In this document: positions 25,461 to 34,210 of the stretch, in pieces
How positions within the stretch are numbered: position 1 is the stretch's first letter
Layout of the letters: every line of letters starts with the position of its first letter
NCBI GenBank assembly: GCA_015062805.1
Contig: SUTQ01000006.1
Location: 1-40,620, forward strand
Reading direction: 5' to 3'
Source: Methanosphaera stadtmanae
GTDB lineage: Archaea > Methanobacteriota > Methanobacteria > Methanobacteriales > Methanobacteriaceae
DNA length: 40,620 nucleotides
Made by a program: the position numbers and the translations under genes
The notes under the pieces: generated by a model
What the model was told of the DNA's origin: nothing
Seen by the model: only the letters and a program-made list of their open reading frames with translations
Database searches by the model: none

Positions 25461-26495
25461 ATGAAAAATTATATAGTTTTAGACCTAGAGACACCAAACA
25501 AATATTGTAATTCCATGTCATCCATGGGTATAGTAGTTGTTGAAGAGGGTGAAATTGTAGATGAAATTTATTCATTGATTAATCCTGAAGCACCATTTGA
25601 CGATTTTAACATATCCTTTACTGGTATTGGTCCTGAAGATGTAGAAAATGCTCCAACCTTTCCCGAATACTGGGATGAAATTAAAAACTTATTATGTTCC
25701 AACATCATTGTTGGCCAGAACATTTCATTCGATTTAAGTGTAATATCCAAATCTTTAACCAGATATAATATGCCCATTCCACCTTTTCAATGTTATTGTA
25801 CATTGAATTCATGCAAAAGAAATCTTAATCTGCCCAGTAACTCCCTTAGTTATATTGTTAAAAATGTACTTAATACAACATATAACGCACATAACGCAAT
25901 GGCAGATGCACAAATGACTAATGAACTATTTAATTTTTTAGAGGATTATGAAGAAAATCGAAAAGAATATGTAAAGACTTATTCATACCGGCCAAATTGC
26001 AAAAGAGATTTTGATAGAAAATTAGATTATAACATCAATTATCTATATGGCCTGATAAAAAAATTTAATTATATTGATAAAATATCATATAATTACTATG
26101 AGTTAATAAAAAAATGGTTTTATGATAATAAGTATCAAAATAATCACCCGTTAATTAATAATATATTACTCAAAATAGATTATGTTTTAAATAGCAAAGA
26201 TTTATCAAAAAAAGAAATTAGATTAATATTCCAATCATTCAGACCCATTAAAAGATCACCAAAATATCCGGTAAATATTCTAAAATTACAAGTGTTTAAG
26301 GGAATATTAGACTCATTAATATGTGAAAAATATATTGAAGAAAAGGATATTGAATTCTTAAAAACTTGGATGAAAAATAATAAGATTAATGATAAAAAAT
26401 ACAAAAAATTTTATAATGATATTAACTGGAAAGATGAAGCATTGATAGATTATCTAAAGGAATATTCTGTCTTGTTATGTGATAATTTAAAATAA
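25461..26495 (+). CDS. DEDDh 3'-5' exonuclease (DnaQ-like) with novel C-terminal domain
   Basis: The 344-residue protein has an N-terminal DEDDh exonuclease domain (about 1-165): D8 and E10 (VLDLETP), D91 (GQNISFDLSVI), and H144 and D149 (YNAHNAMADA). This domain is close to the epsilon-type proofreading/repair fold and should trim DNA or RNA 3' ends. The remaining 180 residues are helical and lysine-rich, with a segment resembling a small helical bundle (LKLQVFKGILDSLICEKYIEEKDIEFLKTWM); I cannot name this part. It is transcribed away from the M48 gene across a 204-base gap. No ribosome binding site stands out. Confidence 0.88.
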   Translation: MKNYIVLDLETPNKYCNSMSSMGIVVVEEGEIVDEIYSLINPEAPFDDFNISFTGIGPEDVENAPTFPEYWDEIKNLLCSNIIVGQNISFDLSVISKSLTRYNMPIPPFQCYCTLNSCKRNLNLPSNSLSYIVKNVLNTTYNAHNAMADAQMTNELFNFLEDYEENRKEYVKTYSYRPNCKRDFDRKLDYNINYLYGLIKKFNYIDKISYNYYELIKKWFYDNKYQNNHPLINNILLKIDYVLNSKDLSKKEIRLIFQSFRPIKRSPKYPVNILKLQVFKGILDSLICEKYIEEKDIEFLKTWMKNNKINDKKYKKFYNDINWKDEALIDYLKEYSVLLCDNLK

Positions 26496-26526
26496 AAAAG
26501 AAGAAGAATATTAATTATCTATTTTT

Positions 26527-26790
26527 TTATTCATCTAAAACAATATTTTCCTCTTCAAGATTTCTAATTTCATCTTCTTTAAATTGAGAAGTTTGAATAT
26601 CCACCTTCTCTATTTCCATATTACTGTTAATATTTGAATCTTTATTAATGTTAGTCTCTGAACTCATTAAAGATATATTATTTCTATTATAATAAATTAT
26701 ACCTGCAACAAGAATGACTCCGACTGCAATTAACCATGTACCATCCAATGTTATTGCACCGATTTGTGTTGGTAACATAAAATTTATCAT
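26527..26790 (-). CDS. Small single-pass membrane protein
   Basis: About 87-90 residues: a short N-terminal segment, one membrane helix (WLIAVGVILVAGIIYYNRNN, residues about 22-41), then a polar acidic tail rich in asparagine and glutamate (VDIQTSQFKEDEIRNLEEENIVLDE). I do not recognise a family. The tail would face the cytoplasm by the positive-inside pattern (YYNRNN after the helix). Two starts, 26799 and 26790, are possible. The gene diverges from the second CPBP gene at 26869 with a short shared promoter region. Confidence 0.6.
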   Translation of the reverse strand: MINFMLPTQIGAITLDGTWLIAVGVILVAGIIYYNRNNISLMSSETNINKDSNINSNMEIEKVDIQTSQFKEDEIRNLEEENIVLDE

Positions 26791-26868
26791 ATAAATCAAT
26801 CCATAACTATGTTATTATTTATTTAAAAAGTAATATATAATATAATATGGAATTAAAAGGTGTAAAAT

Positions 26869-27570
26869 ATGAGTAATGTAGATTTTTTTGACTTTGAGGA
26901 TAAAAGTACAGATTTTCCCTTTTATAAAGAAAATAATGTGAACGAAAAAAATTCTAAAATAATTATATTGTCTTCATTATTTCTTTTCATATTTATGATA
27001 TTAGGACCTGTCAAATTCTATGAGGGACAAGAACAAATTATTTTATTTTTAATTACTTTAATTCCATTATTATTATTAACAAAATGCAATCTAAGTTCTT
27101 TTTTTAGAAAATTATCATTAAATGATATTAGATTAATTATAGTTTCTTATATTGGATATAAAGTTTATTATTTGATAATATATGGTCTTTTTCAAATAAC
27201 TAATTATACTACTACTTCAGCAGAGTCCTATTTCCAAAATATAAATTTATTAACCGTAATAGTTAATTTATTACAGATATTTTCAGAAGAGATATTTAGA
27301 ATTTTTATTTTCCTGATATTAATGTATTACCTATATAAATATACAAATAACCGTAAAATGTCTATTATTATTTCAACCGTTATTATGTTAATCGTTTTCG
27401 GTTTACTTCACGTGAATACCTATGGTTACAACATAATTCAGATAATGTTATTTCAAGGATTAGGTTCAATATTTGAGTTTGCAGGTTACTTAAAAACTAA
27501 AAATTTGGCAATACCGATATTAATACATATATTAATAAATATATCTTCGTGGTTTCAATTTTTGATATAA
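26869..27570 (+). CDS. CPBP family intramembrane protease-like protein, second copy
   Basis: The 233-residue protein has about six hydrophobic segments and the complete CPBP motifs: SEEIFR (E140, E141, R144), FGLLHVN (H181) and HILIN (H220, N224). It shares the block QGLGSIFEFAGYLKTKNLAIP, and the N-terminal 'DFP(Y/F)YxxN' motif, with the protein at 23636. The two are therefore paralogues from a local duplication or parallel acquisition. This copy retains the canonical EExxR motif. AAGGTG precedes the ATG. It is expected in the cytoplasmic membrane; the substrate is unknown. Confidence 0.87.
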   Translation: MSNVDFFDFEDKSTDFPFYKENNVNEKNSKIIILSSLFLFIFMILGPVKFYEGQEQIILFLITLIPLLLLTKCNLSSFFRKLSLNDIRLIIVSYIGYKVYYLIIYGLFQITNYTTTSAESYFQNINLLTVIVNLLQIFSEEIFRIFIFLILMYYLYKYTNNRKMSIIISTVIMLIVFGLLHVNTYGYNIIQIMLFQGLGSIFEFAGYLKTKNLAIPILIHILINISSWFQFLI

Positions 27571-27595
27571 TTTAATATTTAAATAAAAAAAGTAA

Positions 27596-28177
27596 TTAAA
27601 TATCTAATTTACGTGAATTAGATACTTTATTTATTTTTATATATTTTTCAAGATCTTTCATTTCCGATTGGGATAAATCTAATTTTTGAGAAAAGTCTTC
27701 CATTGAATTAAAAACATAACCCTGTTTTCGTAATTCAATAATGTTATTGATTTTGGATTCATTTAAAAAGGATATCTTTTTCAATTCTTGAATATTAGCA
27801 TTATTGACATCAATTATTTCATTATTGTACGGTATTCTATCAATTTTCTTATTCTGATACCCATTATATTGAATTGAATAATCTTTGACATTACTGTTTT
27901 TTTCTTCTAATTTTTTTAAAAATGGTTGAACAATCATAAAAGCTCTAATAATTCCGATTATTAATAATAAAAGGGCCGAATATATAATAATATTATTTAT
28001 TACTGTGAATGATAAAAATATAAATGGAATCATATAAAATATTCCTTCATCAATCCATTTAGTTTCATTAACTCTCCAACCAGCATAAATAAAACCTAAA
28101 CCATTAAAAAAAGGTATAAATATTAATAATATCCAGAATAAATTTATTATTTTCCAAAAAGAAAAGTTTTGTTTCAT
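27596..28177 (-). CDS. Membrane protein with C-terminal helix-hairpin-helix motif
   Basis: About 193 residues. The N-terminal half has three to four hydrophobic segments (FWKIINLFWILLIFIPFF, then a second pair ending IIYSALLLLIIGII). After a polar linker the C-terminus has VNNANIQELKKISFLNESKINNIIELRKQGYVFNSMEDFSQKLDL, the tandem helix-hairpin-helix form seen in ComEA-like proteins, where 'NiNtA...L..lpgi....A..Ii..R' is typical. Such domains bind DNA, or act structurally in membrane proteins. The ATG at 28177 follows GAGGT; an upstream in-frame TTG is less likely. It begins 19 bases after the gene at 28197, so the two are co-transcribed. Confidence 0.75.
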   Translation of the reverse strand: MKQNFSFWKIINLFWILLIFIPFFNGLGFIYAGWRVNETKWIDEGIFYMIPFIFLSFTVINNIIIYSALLLLIIGIIRAFMIVQPFLKKLEEKNSNVKDYSIQYNGYQNKKIDRIPYNNEIIDVNNANIQELKKISFLNESKINNIIELRKQGYVFNSMEDFSQKLDLSQSEMKDLEKYIKINKVSNSRKLDI

Positions 28178-28196
28178 AACCAAACCTCTTAAGATA

Positions 28197-28436
28197 TTAA
28201 TATTGGCTTTCTTCGTTGATTAATTCTATGTAACTTTGAAGATTTGATACGATACTCTCATTTGTATTTCTTTCTATTAATTCTTCTTTAATGGATTCAA
28301 TAATCTTTATCAAAGCATCATTTTCTATTTCTAGTTGATTATTGTACATATTAGTTAATAGTTTAATCTTGGAATTCTTATTTGTATAACCAATTAAATG
28401 AAGAAATACTACTATTTCATATACTATTTGTTTCAT
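28197..28436 (-). CDS. Hypothetical protein, 79 aa, partner of the HhH membrane protein
   Basis: I do not recognise this small, mostly helical protein. It opens with MKQIVYEIVVFLHLIGYTNKNSKI, a segment that could be an amphipathic or membrane-associated helix, and continues with a charged coiled-coil-like part (ENDALIKIIESIKEELIERNTNESIVSNLQSYIELI). It lies directly upstream of, and on the same strand as, the gene ending at 27596, so a shared role is likely. Confidence 0.6.
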   Translation of the reverse strand: MKQIVYEIVVFLHLIGYTNKNSKIKLLTNMYNNQLEIENDALIKIIESIKEELIERNTNESIVSNLQSYIELINEESQY

Positions 28437-28567
28437 TAATTACAGCACTCTCAAAAATAGATGAAAATAAATTCTATTATTATTTATTATTTTATTATTA
28501 TAATTAATTTATTATAAAAATTTAGAATATTCACTTAACATAAAATAAAAAAAAGTTGTAAAAAATA

Positions 28568-29824
28568 TTAATTAGGGAAAATTATATCTGGTTTAATAGA
28601 ACCTTTTTTGCCATCAGCAGCACAGTTAACTATTCCATCTATATGAAGTACAGCTTCCATAGTACCCAAATAATCCCCATTTATATCCTTAAGTGCATAG
28701 TAATTAGTTAATACTTGAACTCCATCAACAGTACTGATTACATGCATACTATCTCTTGTACCTGATTTGAAGTCTTCAATTAACTTACTTACCATATTCC
28801 TGACTCTTTTTGGATGACATAAAAAGACATCTCTATTTAAAGCCATTTTAGGCCTAGCAAATACTTTGTTTTGATCTTCATCAAAAAATCGGTTTATATT
28901 TTTTTCATCAATAATTGTTATTTCCATAGGTAAAATGTTTAAAATAGCTCTTAATTGTTTAAGTGTAAGAGTACCTCCAGGTAATGAAATAATATCATCA
29001 TCAAGAATCATGTTCTCATTTATGTCAATAGATTTATCCCATTTAGGTAAAGAATCCACTAGGCATGGTCCATAACTATGCATATCTTCTGCAATATTTA
29101 TCCATTCTTCATCAGAAAAATTTTCTACACATAATGGAAATAAAATATTCTCTTCCTTAAAAATCATTTCCTCTACACGTTTAATTACTTTTAAAACATC
29201 TTCTTCATAATTTGAATTTCCTAATTGTGATTTTATTTCATCCTCTACTGCCCACATAACATCAGCTGGACCAGAATAATCATATTTACCCTTCAGTAGA
29301 GGGAATAAAAGATCATCTTTTTTAGCATAATGTTTTTTAATCTGCATCAATTGCTTTATTTCATCATTTATACTAAGATTATCATGAATATTACAACGGA
29401 TTTGATTAATTAATGATTTAATAGCATCATTTTCAACAGTTAATATGTTTAATGGATGACCATGTGTATTTTTAAGTTCAATAGTCTTTTTTGAAACTTC
29501 TTCTTCAACATTTTCAATCTTTTCATCAGCTTGCTTTACTTGATGTGCTTCCATTTCCTCTTTCAACCTTTGCATACGTTCTTCATCGGTCATATCTTCA
29601 AACAAAACAGAATGAATATCACATAATTTTTGGATATCCTCCATTTTTGCACCATCAGCCATCATTATTTGTTCTGCTTTAGCGATTTCTTTAGCAGGAA
29701 CATCAGAAAAATTTTCTTTGAAATCCAGTTGCACCGTTTCCATGTCTTCTCCATCAGTTACTCTTTGAATATAACTTTTCAATGTTTTAACCTTTTCTTC
29801 AAAAGACATTTCTTTTTGACTCAT
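28568..29824 (-). CDS. DUF438/hemerythrin/PAS domain protein
   Basis: The 418-residue protein has three parts. The N-terminal DUF438 domain (about 10-85) has YIQRVTDGEDMETVQLDFKENFSDVPAKEI and EDIQKLCDIHSVLF. The hemerythrin-like four-helix domain (about 120-255) has HGHPLNILTVENDAI, KKHYAKKDDLLFPLL and EENILFPLCVENF, supplying His and Glu ligands for a di-iron site. The C-terminal PAS domain (about 290-400) has LNILPMEITIIDEKNINRFF and later strands. In family terms it is a sensor of oxygen, NO or redox state in anaerobes; no output domain is attached. The ATG at 29824 follows AAGGTAG. Single gene. Confidence 0.9.
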   Translation of the reverse strand: MSQKEMSFEEKVKTLKSYIQRVTDGEDMETVQLDFKENFSDVPAKEIAKAEQIMMADGAKMEDIQKLCDIHSVLFEDMTDEERMQRLKEEMEAHQVKQADEKIENVEEEVSKKTIELKNTHGHPLNILTVENDAIKSLINQIRCNIHDNLSINDEIKQLMQIKKHYAKKDDLLFPLLKGKYDYSGPADVMWAVEDEIKSQLGNSNYEEDVLKVIKRVEEMIFKEENILFPLCVENFSDEEWINIAEDMHSYGPCLVDSLPKWDKSIDINENMILDDDIISLPGGTLTLKQLRAILNILPMEITIIDEKNINRFFDEDQNKVFARPKMALNRDVFLCHPKRVRNMVSKLIEDFKSGTRDSMHVISTVDGVQVLTNYYALKDINGDYLGTMEAVLHIDGIVNCAADGKKGSIKPDIIFPN

Positions 29825-29917
29825 ATAATCTACCTTACTTTATCTTTTATAGTATTAATTCTTATTAATTTAATTTTATATATAAATAATTAACTTAGAA
29901 AGTAAAAAGTAATTTTG

Positions 29918-30742
29918 TTATCTTTCAATTCTAATCTGTTCTTTTTTAAGAATTTTAGATATCTTTTTGAAATAATTTCCTTTTTTTATCCATGGATCTT
30001 CTCTTCTTTTTCTTAATATACCATATTTATTTTCATCTTCATCACGTACTATGCTAATAGTTGAACGTTCAATATGTAACAAATCTTCGTTACCAGTATA
30101 TATTTTATTATTGGATGAAATTTTAACAACGGCATCTAATTCTAAATCATATAAATTACTTTGTGTATTATAAATAGACTTTTTATCATTCTCTTCTAGG
30201 TTTTTATTGGTTAAATATAATGCATCATCAAAAGATACTTGATCAGTGACAAAAGGAATATATAAAATTAAAAATCTATCCTTAACTATTTTACAATAAT
30301 CCAAATCCTTAATATTATTTATAATACAATGATTAGGATTTCTTACGAATATTTCCGCATCAGGAAGTAAAAGAGAAAAATGATTAAAAACTTTTACAAA
30401 GTGCTTTTGACCCCTATAATTTGGTAATACATAAATTTGGTTTAAAATTAAACTTTTTTCATCATTTACTGTAAATGATGAAAAACCTATAATTTTCTCA
30501 TCTTCTTCATCATAGATTTCAAACAGATAAAAATATTTTTCATTATCGCTAATAAAGAATGATTCTTCTTTTATAGATTTATATATTTCTGGATACGATT
30601 CTTTTAAAGTTTCATTTATTTTTCCATTATTGAATCCGTTTTCATTAATATTTGTTCTTACAAGATGAGGTGTATCCGGTAAAAATATTTTATAGTTTTC
30701 ATTACTTAATAATCGTTCATTATAAAATTTTTCATCATTCAT
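29918..30742 (-). CDS. GNAT-like acetyltransferase family protein
   Basis: The 274-residue protein contains a GNAT-like segment: FEIYDEEDEKIIGFSSFTVNDEKSLILNQIYVLPNYRGQKHFVKVFNHF. The block 'xxVxPxYRGQxxxxxV' resembles motif A, which holds acetyl-CoA, although the usual GxG/A glycines are incomplete. The C-terminal half is charged and unfamiliar. It may acetylate a small molecule or protein. It starts nine bases after the stop of the DUF1848 gene, so the two are one operon. The ATG has GGATGATAT upstream. Confidence 0.65.
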   Translation of the reverse strand: MNDEKFYNERLLSNENYKIFLPDTPHLVRTNINENGFNNGKINETLKESYPEIYKSIKEESFFISDNEKYFYLFEIYDEEDEKIIGFSSFTVNDEKSLILNQIYVLPNYRGQKHFVKVFNHFSLLLPDAEIFVRNPNHCIINNIKDLDYCKIVKDRFLILYIPFVTDQVSFDDALYLTNKNLEENDKKSIYNTQSNLYDLELDAVVKISSNNKIYTGNEDLLHIERSTISIVRDEDENKYGILRKRREDPWIKKGNYFKKISKILKKEQIRIER

Positions 30743-30751
30743 TATATCATC

Positions 30752-31690
30752 CTATATTAATCTTTGCTGTTTTGAATCTATTTTAAGAAAGGAAAGCTGC
30801 TTAGCGTTTTGAACAATATCTTCTTTATTTAGAGATCCAATCATAATTGGAGAATTAGGGTCATGCTTTTTATATTTCTTTTGGGCAATATCCGGTCTTT
30901 TGTTAGCATAACAGTATTTGCAAGCATTTAAACAAGTATCATATTCACCAATATCTCGCCATGGTATACATGTACAACCTTGTCGACTTCCATTAGGTTT
31001 GATTTTTTTCAATAGTATATTATTGGATTCTTCCAGAATCTGACTAGTTATACAACCAGATTTTCTAATACCATAATTTTCGTATTCATTGGCCACAGCA
31101 CAACTTTGTAATCTCATGTTATATCTATTGGCTACTTTTATTAAGCCTTTTAATATTTTATCTTTATCTTCTTTGGTTAATTCTATAATCTCAGGCATAT
31201 TTTTATAGACTTTGGTATACATATCTACAAAACTAAAAACACAAAAAGAAATATTCTTGTTAATTTTAGACGTTATTTCTTTAAAGTATTCTAAGTGTAC
31301 ATCTATGGAATAATCCTCTGTGAGTAAAATTGGATCATATCTCCAAGATATTTTCTCTTTTCCAATTGTTTTAGACAATTCCTTTAAAGTTTCAATACTT
31401 GTATCTATATCAGGTACTCTTGGTTCAACATCTTTATTATATGCAGTAATAGTATAATAACAAAATATAGAATATTTTCGTTCAATATCACTAATGTATT
31501 TTAATATTGGCTGATAATTTTTAGAACAAAAGATTATAGCATCAACTTTACTTGGAGATAAATCATATCTTAGAACATGATTTCTATTATAAGGATTTCT
31601 GGTTAGTACATATCCTTCATTTAGTCTGTTAATTAACCAGGGAGTATAATAGTTTACGATATCTGTCCTTCCACCAACATTTATTATCAT
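30752..31690 (-). CDS. DUF1848 family Fe-S protein
   Basis: The 312-residue protein matches DUF1848. It begins INVGGRTDIVNYYTPWLINRLNEGYVLTRNPYN, then SPSKVDAIIFCSKNYQPIL, YTITAYNKDVEPRVPDI, GKEKISWRYDPILL, and a C-terminal cysteine cluster (GCTCIPWRDIGEYDTCLNACKYCYAN), with CxxxCxxC able to hold a 4Fe-4S cluster. The fold is TIM-barrel-like and related to radical SAM proteins, with the cluster at the C-terminal end. The reaction is unknown. A strong GAGGT ribosome binding site precedes the ATG. First gene in an operon with the GNAT-like gene. Confidence 0.88.
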   Translation of the reverse strand: MIINVGGRTDIVNYYTPWLINRLNEGYVLTRNPYNRNHVLRYDLSPSKVDAIIFCSKNYQPILKYISDIERKYSIFCYYTITAYNKDVEPRVPDIDTSIETLKELSKTIGKEKISWRYDPILLTEDYSIDVHLEYFKEITSKINKNISFCVFSFVDMYTKVYKNMPEIIELTKEDKDKILKGLIKVANRYNMRLQSCAVANEYENYGIRKSGCITSQILEESNNILLKKIKPNGSRQGCTCIPWRDIGEYDTCLNACKYCYANKRPDIAQKKYKKHDPNSPIMIGSLNKEDIVQNAKQLSFLKIDSKQQRLI

Positions 31691-31799
31691 AACATACCTC
31701 TAATAATAATTTATATCTTTTAATTAATTAGAGTTTATAAAATTATTAAAAAATAGAATTATAATGAAAATTTTAAAAAAAAAATATAAAAATAGAAGT

Positions 31800-32861
31800 C
31801 TATTCTAAAATAACGGCAGGTTTAATTAAATCTTTAGGTTTATCTCTCATAATTATCATAGCTTCTTCAATATCTTCGAAGTTAGTGAATTTATGTGTAA
31901 TTAATTTACTTGAGTCGAATCTACCATATTGTATCAGTTTAACTAACTGTTCCATCCTAGCTCTACCACCAGGACATACTCCTCCCCTAATTGTTTTATC
32001 CGATAATCCAGCTCCCCAACCTAATGCTGGTACAGGTATTTTTTCTACTCCATCATAATGGAGAACATTTCCAAGTACTCCTCCAAATTTGAGTACTGTT
32101 AACCCTTCTCCTAATGTATTTTCATTTCCACCAGCTACTATTACTTTATCAACACCTTCATTATCTGTTAGATCCATTATTTGTTCTACTGTACTTCCAT
32201 TATGATAATCTATTATATCTGATGCTCCATATTCTTTAGCAACTTTAACTGCTGCAGGACGACTTCCAACTGCTAGAATTCTTGATGCACCCATATGATA
32301 TGCACCAGCTACACCCATTAATCCTACAGGTCCTATACCAAATACAGCAACAGTATCTCCAGGTTTAACTTCTGCTAATTCAGCACCATAAAATCCAGTA
32401 GTCATCATATCAGAAATCATAACAGCTTGTTCTAAAGATACATTATCGGGTAATAAAGCTAAATTTCCATCAGCATCATTTACATGATAATACTCCGCGA
32501 ATGTTCCGTCTTTTGCTGATACAAAGGACATTCCACTACCCATACCATAACAGTGCTGACCAAATCCTTTTTGTGAATTTACTGTACTCCAATTAGGTGT
32601 AATTGCAGGCACTATTACTCTATCTCCTGGTTTAAAATCTTTAACCATACTACCTACTTCAACTATTTCACCAGTAGATTCGTGACCGACAATTCTATTT
32701 GGTTCACTGCCCATATATGCATTTCCCCATACTATGTGTACATCAGAAGTACAAGGTGCTAAAGCTAATGGTTTAACTAATGCATCATATGGTCCGATTT
32801 TTGGAGTTTCTTTTTCTACCCAACCTAATTCATCTTGTTTTATTCTTGCAAGTCCTTTCAT
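31800..32861 (-). CDS. NADP-dependent zinc alcohol dehydrogenase (secondary alcohol type)
   Basis: About 353 residues. It is very close to the clostridial/Thermoanaerobacter NADP-dependent isopropanol dehydrogenase: MKGLARIKQDELGWVEKETP, then APCTSD with zinc ligand C37, GHESTGE with H59 and E60, ISDMMTTGFYGAEL with D150, the cofactor site GIGPVGLMG, and GSRP for NADP 2'-phosphate recognition. It oxidises ethanol or secondary alcohols, or the reverse, in the cytoplasm. In Methanosphaera an enzyme of this kind would feed reducing power to methanol-dependent methanogenesis. I start at the ATG at 32861 because family proteins begin MKG; the upstream ATG at 32873 adds MEEK. Promoter-proximal repeats at 32884 suggest regulation. 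Transfer from a bacterium is plausible. Confidence 0.93.
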   Translation of the reverse strand: MKGLARIKQDELGWVEKETPKIGPYDALVKPLALAPCTSDVHIVWGNAYMGSEPNRIVGHESTGEIVEVGSMVKDFKPGDRVIVPAITPNWSTVNSQKGFGQHCYGMGSGMSFVSAKDGTFAEYYHVNDADGNLALLPDNVSLEQAVMISDMMTTGFYGAELAEVKPGDTVAVFGIGPVGLMGVAGAYHMGASRILAVGSRPAAVKVAKEYGASDIIDYHNGSTVEQIMDLTDNEGVDKVIVAGGNENTLGEGLTVLKFGGVLGNVLHYDGVEKIPVPALGWGAGLSDKTIRGGVCPGGRARMEQLVKLIQYGRFDSSKLITHKFTNFEDIEEAMIIMRDKPKDLIKPAVILE

Positions 32862-32883
32862 TTTTTCTTCCATCCTAAAAATT

Positions 32884-32906
32884 TATCATGATTAATCATG
32901 ATTAAT
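32884..32906. promoter_or_regulatory. Tandem TCATGATTAA operator-like repeat upstream of the alcohol dehydrogenase gene
   Basis: TCATGATTAA occurs twice in tandem, exactly one helical turn apart, and the second copy lies in the palindrome TAATCATGATTA (32893-32904). A TATA-like CTTTATATAATTAA is about 25 bases further upstream for the minus-strand gene, so the repeats fall on the expected transcription start. This is the position where a repressor would act. Confidence 0.55.
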
Positions 32907-33283
32907 AATAATATTGTTATTTAATTATATAAAGTTTTCTAAAATATCCAAAAAATATAAGAAAAAGAATTAAATGAGTATTTCAGCTCATTATAATGAA
33001 AACTAAAAAATTTAAGTTAAATCTAAAAAAATGAGAAACTGTAACTAGATATACAAAAAATAATACAAATAATAATTTGGAATATTTTTTTATAATAAAT
33101 AATAATTATTATACCAAAGTATAAATAATTCATTTAATATATTTAATAGTATAACTAAAAAGTATAAAAAATATTAATGGTTTAATCATTATAGTAATAT
33201 TTTATTAAAAAAATGGAATAAATAAAAGAAAAAATAAAGTAAAAAAATTAATGAATTTAAACCAGTATTACTTAATAACGAAA
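32907..33283. other. AT-rich intergenic region, no gene seen
   Basis: This is a divergent promoter region between the alcohol dehydrogenase and HEPN-protein genes. Apart from the TATA element near 32921-32934 and GTATAA motifs around 33118-33165, I see nothing that supports a gene or RNA. Confidence 0.4.
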
Positions 33284-33293
33284 GGTGATAATA

Positions 33294-34196
33294 ATGCATC
33301 ATAATAATATAACAATAGAGAACAAAATTTCAACCAGATTAATAAATACAATATGTGGCTATTCAAAAATTCAAAGGGAAACATATCAAGATAGATACCT
33401 AAAGAAAATGAAAAAAGAAAATGAAAAGAGGAGTAATGATTTAACAAAAATATTTAAAATACTTTTCAACAATCATGATTATGATTCCATGCTTAACATG
33501 ATTAACTTAATGAATCTTAATAAACATGAAGAAGAAAAATTAATAGCCATAATAAAATTATATAAAAATTGGGATTTATTTGAATATGATAAATTAGTCA
33601 AATACAAATATCAAGGATTACCTTCAATGTTACAACCTATAGATGAAAAACATAGAGAAAATATTAAAGCTTTACAAAAATTATCTACTAAATACAGAGA
33701 TTATCGCTTAGTAATAGATTTAATTAACAATGCGAAAAGAAGAAACCAAGAAGGCAAATACAATGAAGCAGTTATTCAACTATATCGAGCAATGGAATTA
33801 GCTACACAATTAAAACTAAAAAAAGTATACAAAATTGATACTGCCGATGTAAGTTTAAAAAGATTAGAAGAATTAAAAATCAATAAACACTTCATAGAAT
33901 ACCTTAAAAACTTTACAAACAGTTATAACAATATACATCTTTCACTTAAAGATCAGCTATACATATTAAAGGGTTTAAAAGACCCCATGGGTAAATTTTA
34001 TTGGAATAATCAGGATTTGTTTATGGATATTATAGAAATGAGACATTCATCTTTATTAGTTCATGGAAATACTAATATAACCATTTTACAGTATCAGGAA
34101 TATGAATATTTAGTTAAAGAGTTTGTCTCTAAATTAAATAAAAATATTAAAAAATACATCAAATGTACTCAATTTCCTGAATTTGATGTTGAATAA
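33294..34196 (+). CDS. CARF-less Cas02710-like HEPN protein
   Basis: The 300-residue protein lacks an N-terminal Rossmann/CARF domain. From about 140 on it resembles the C-terminal part of the Cas02710/Csx family: LINNAKRRNQEGKYNEAVIQLYRAMELATQLKL, DTADVSLKRLEEL, YILKGLKDPMGKFY and MRHSSLLVHGN. The latter holds R250-x6-H257, the HEPN ribonuclease motif. The first 140 residues are helical and charged, of unknown family. It may cut RNA as part of defence or stress response. No cas gene or CRISPR repeat is visible in the window. Ribosome site AGGTGATA fits the ATG at 33294; the in-frame GTG at 33285 overlaps that site and is unlikely. It is convergent with the MATE gene. Confidence 0.72.
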   Translation: MHHNNITIENKISTRLINTICGYSKIQRETYQDRYLKKMKKENEKRSNDLTKIFKILFNNHDYDSMLNMINLMNLNKHEEEKLIAIIKLYKNWDLFEYDKLVKYKYQGLPSMLQPIDEKHRENIKALQKLSTKYRDYRLVIDLINNAKRRNQEGKYNEAVIQLYRAMELATQLKLKKVYKIDTADVSLKRLEELKINKHFIEYLKNFTNSYNNIHLSLKDQLYILKGLKDPMGKFYWNNQDLFMDIIEMRHSSLLVHGNTNITILQYQEYEYLVKEFVSKLNKNIKKYIKCTQFPEFDVE

Positions 34197-34210
34197 AAAA
34201 ATAGAATATA

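Noticed and set aside
33294-34196. CRISPR array near the Cas02710-like gene
   Set aside because: I read both flanks (32874-33293 and 34197-36008) and saw no repeat-spacer pattern and no cas gene.
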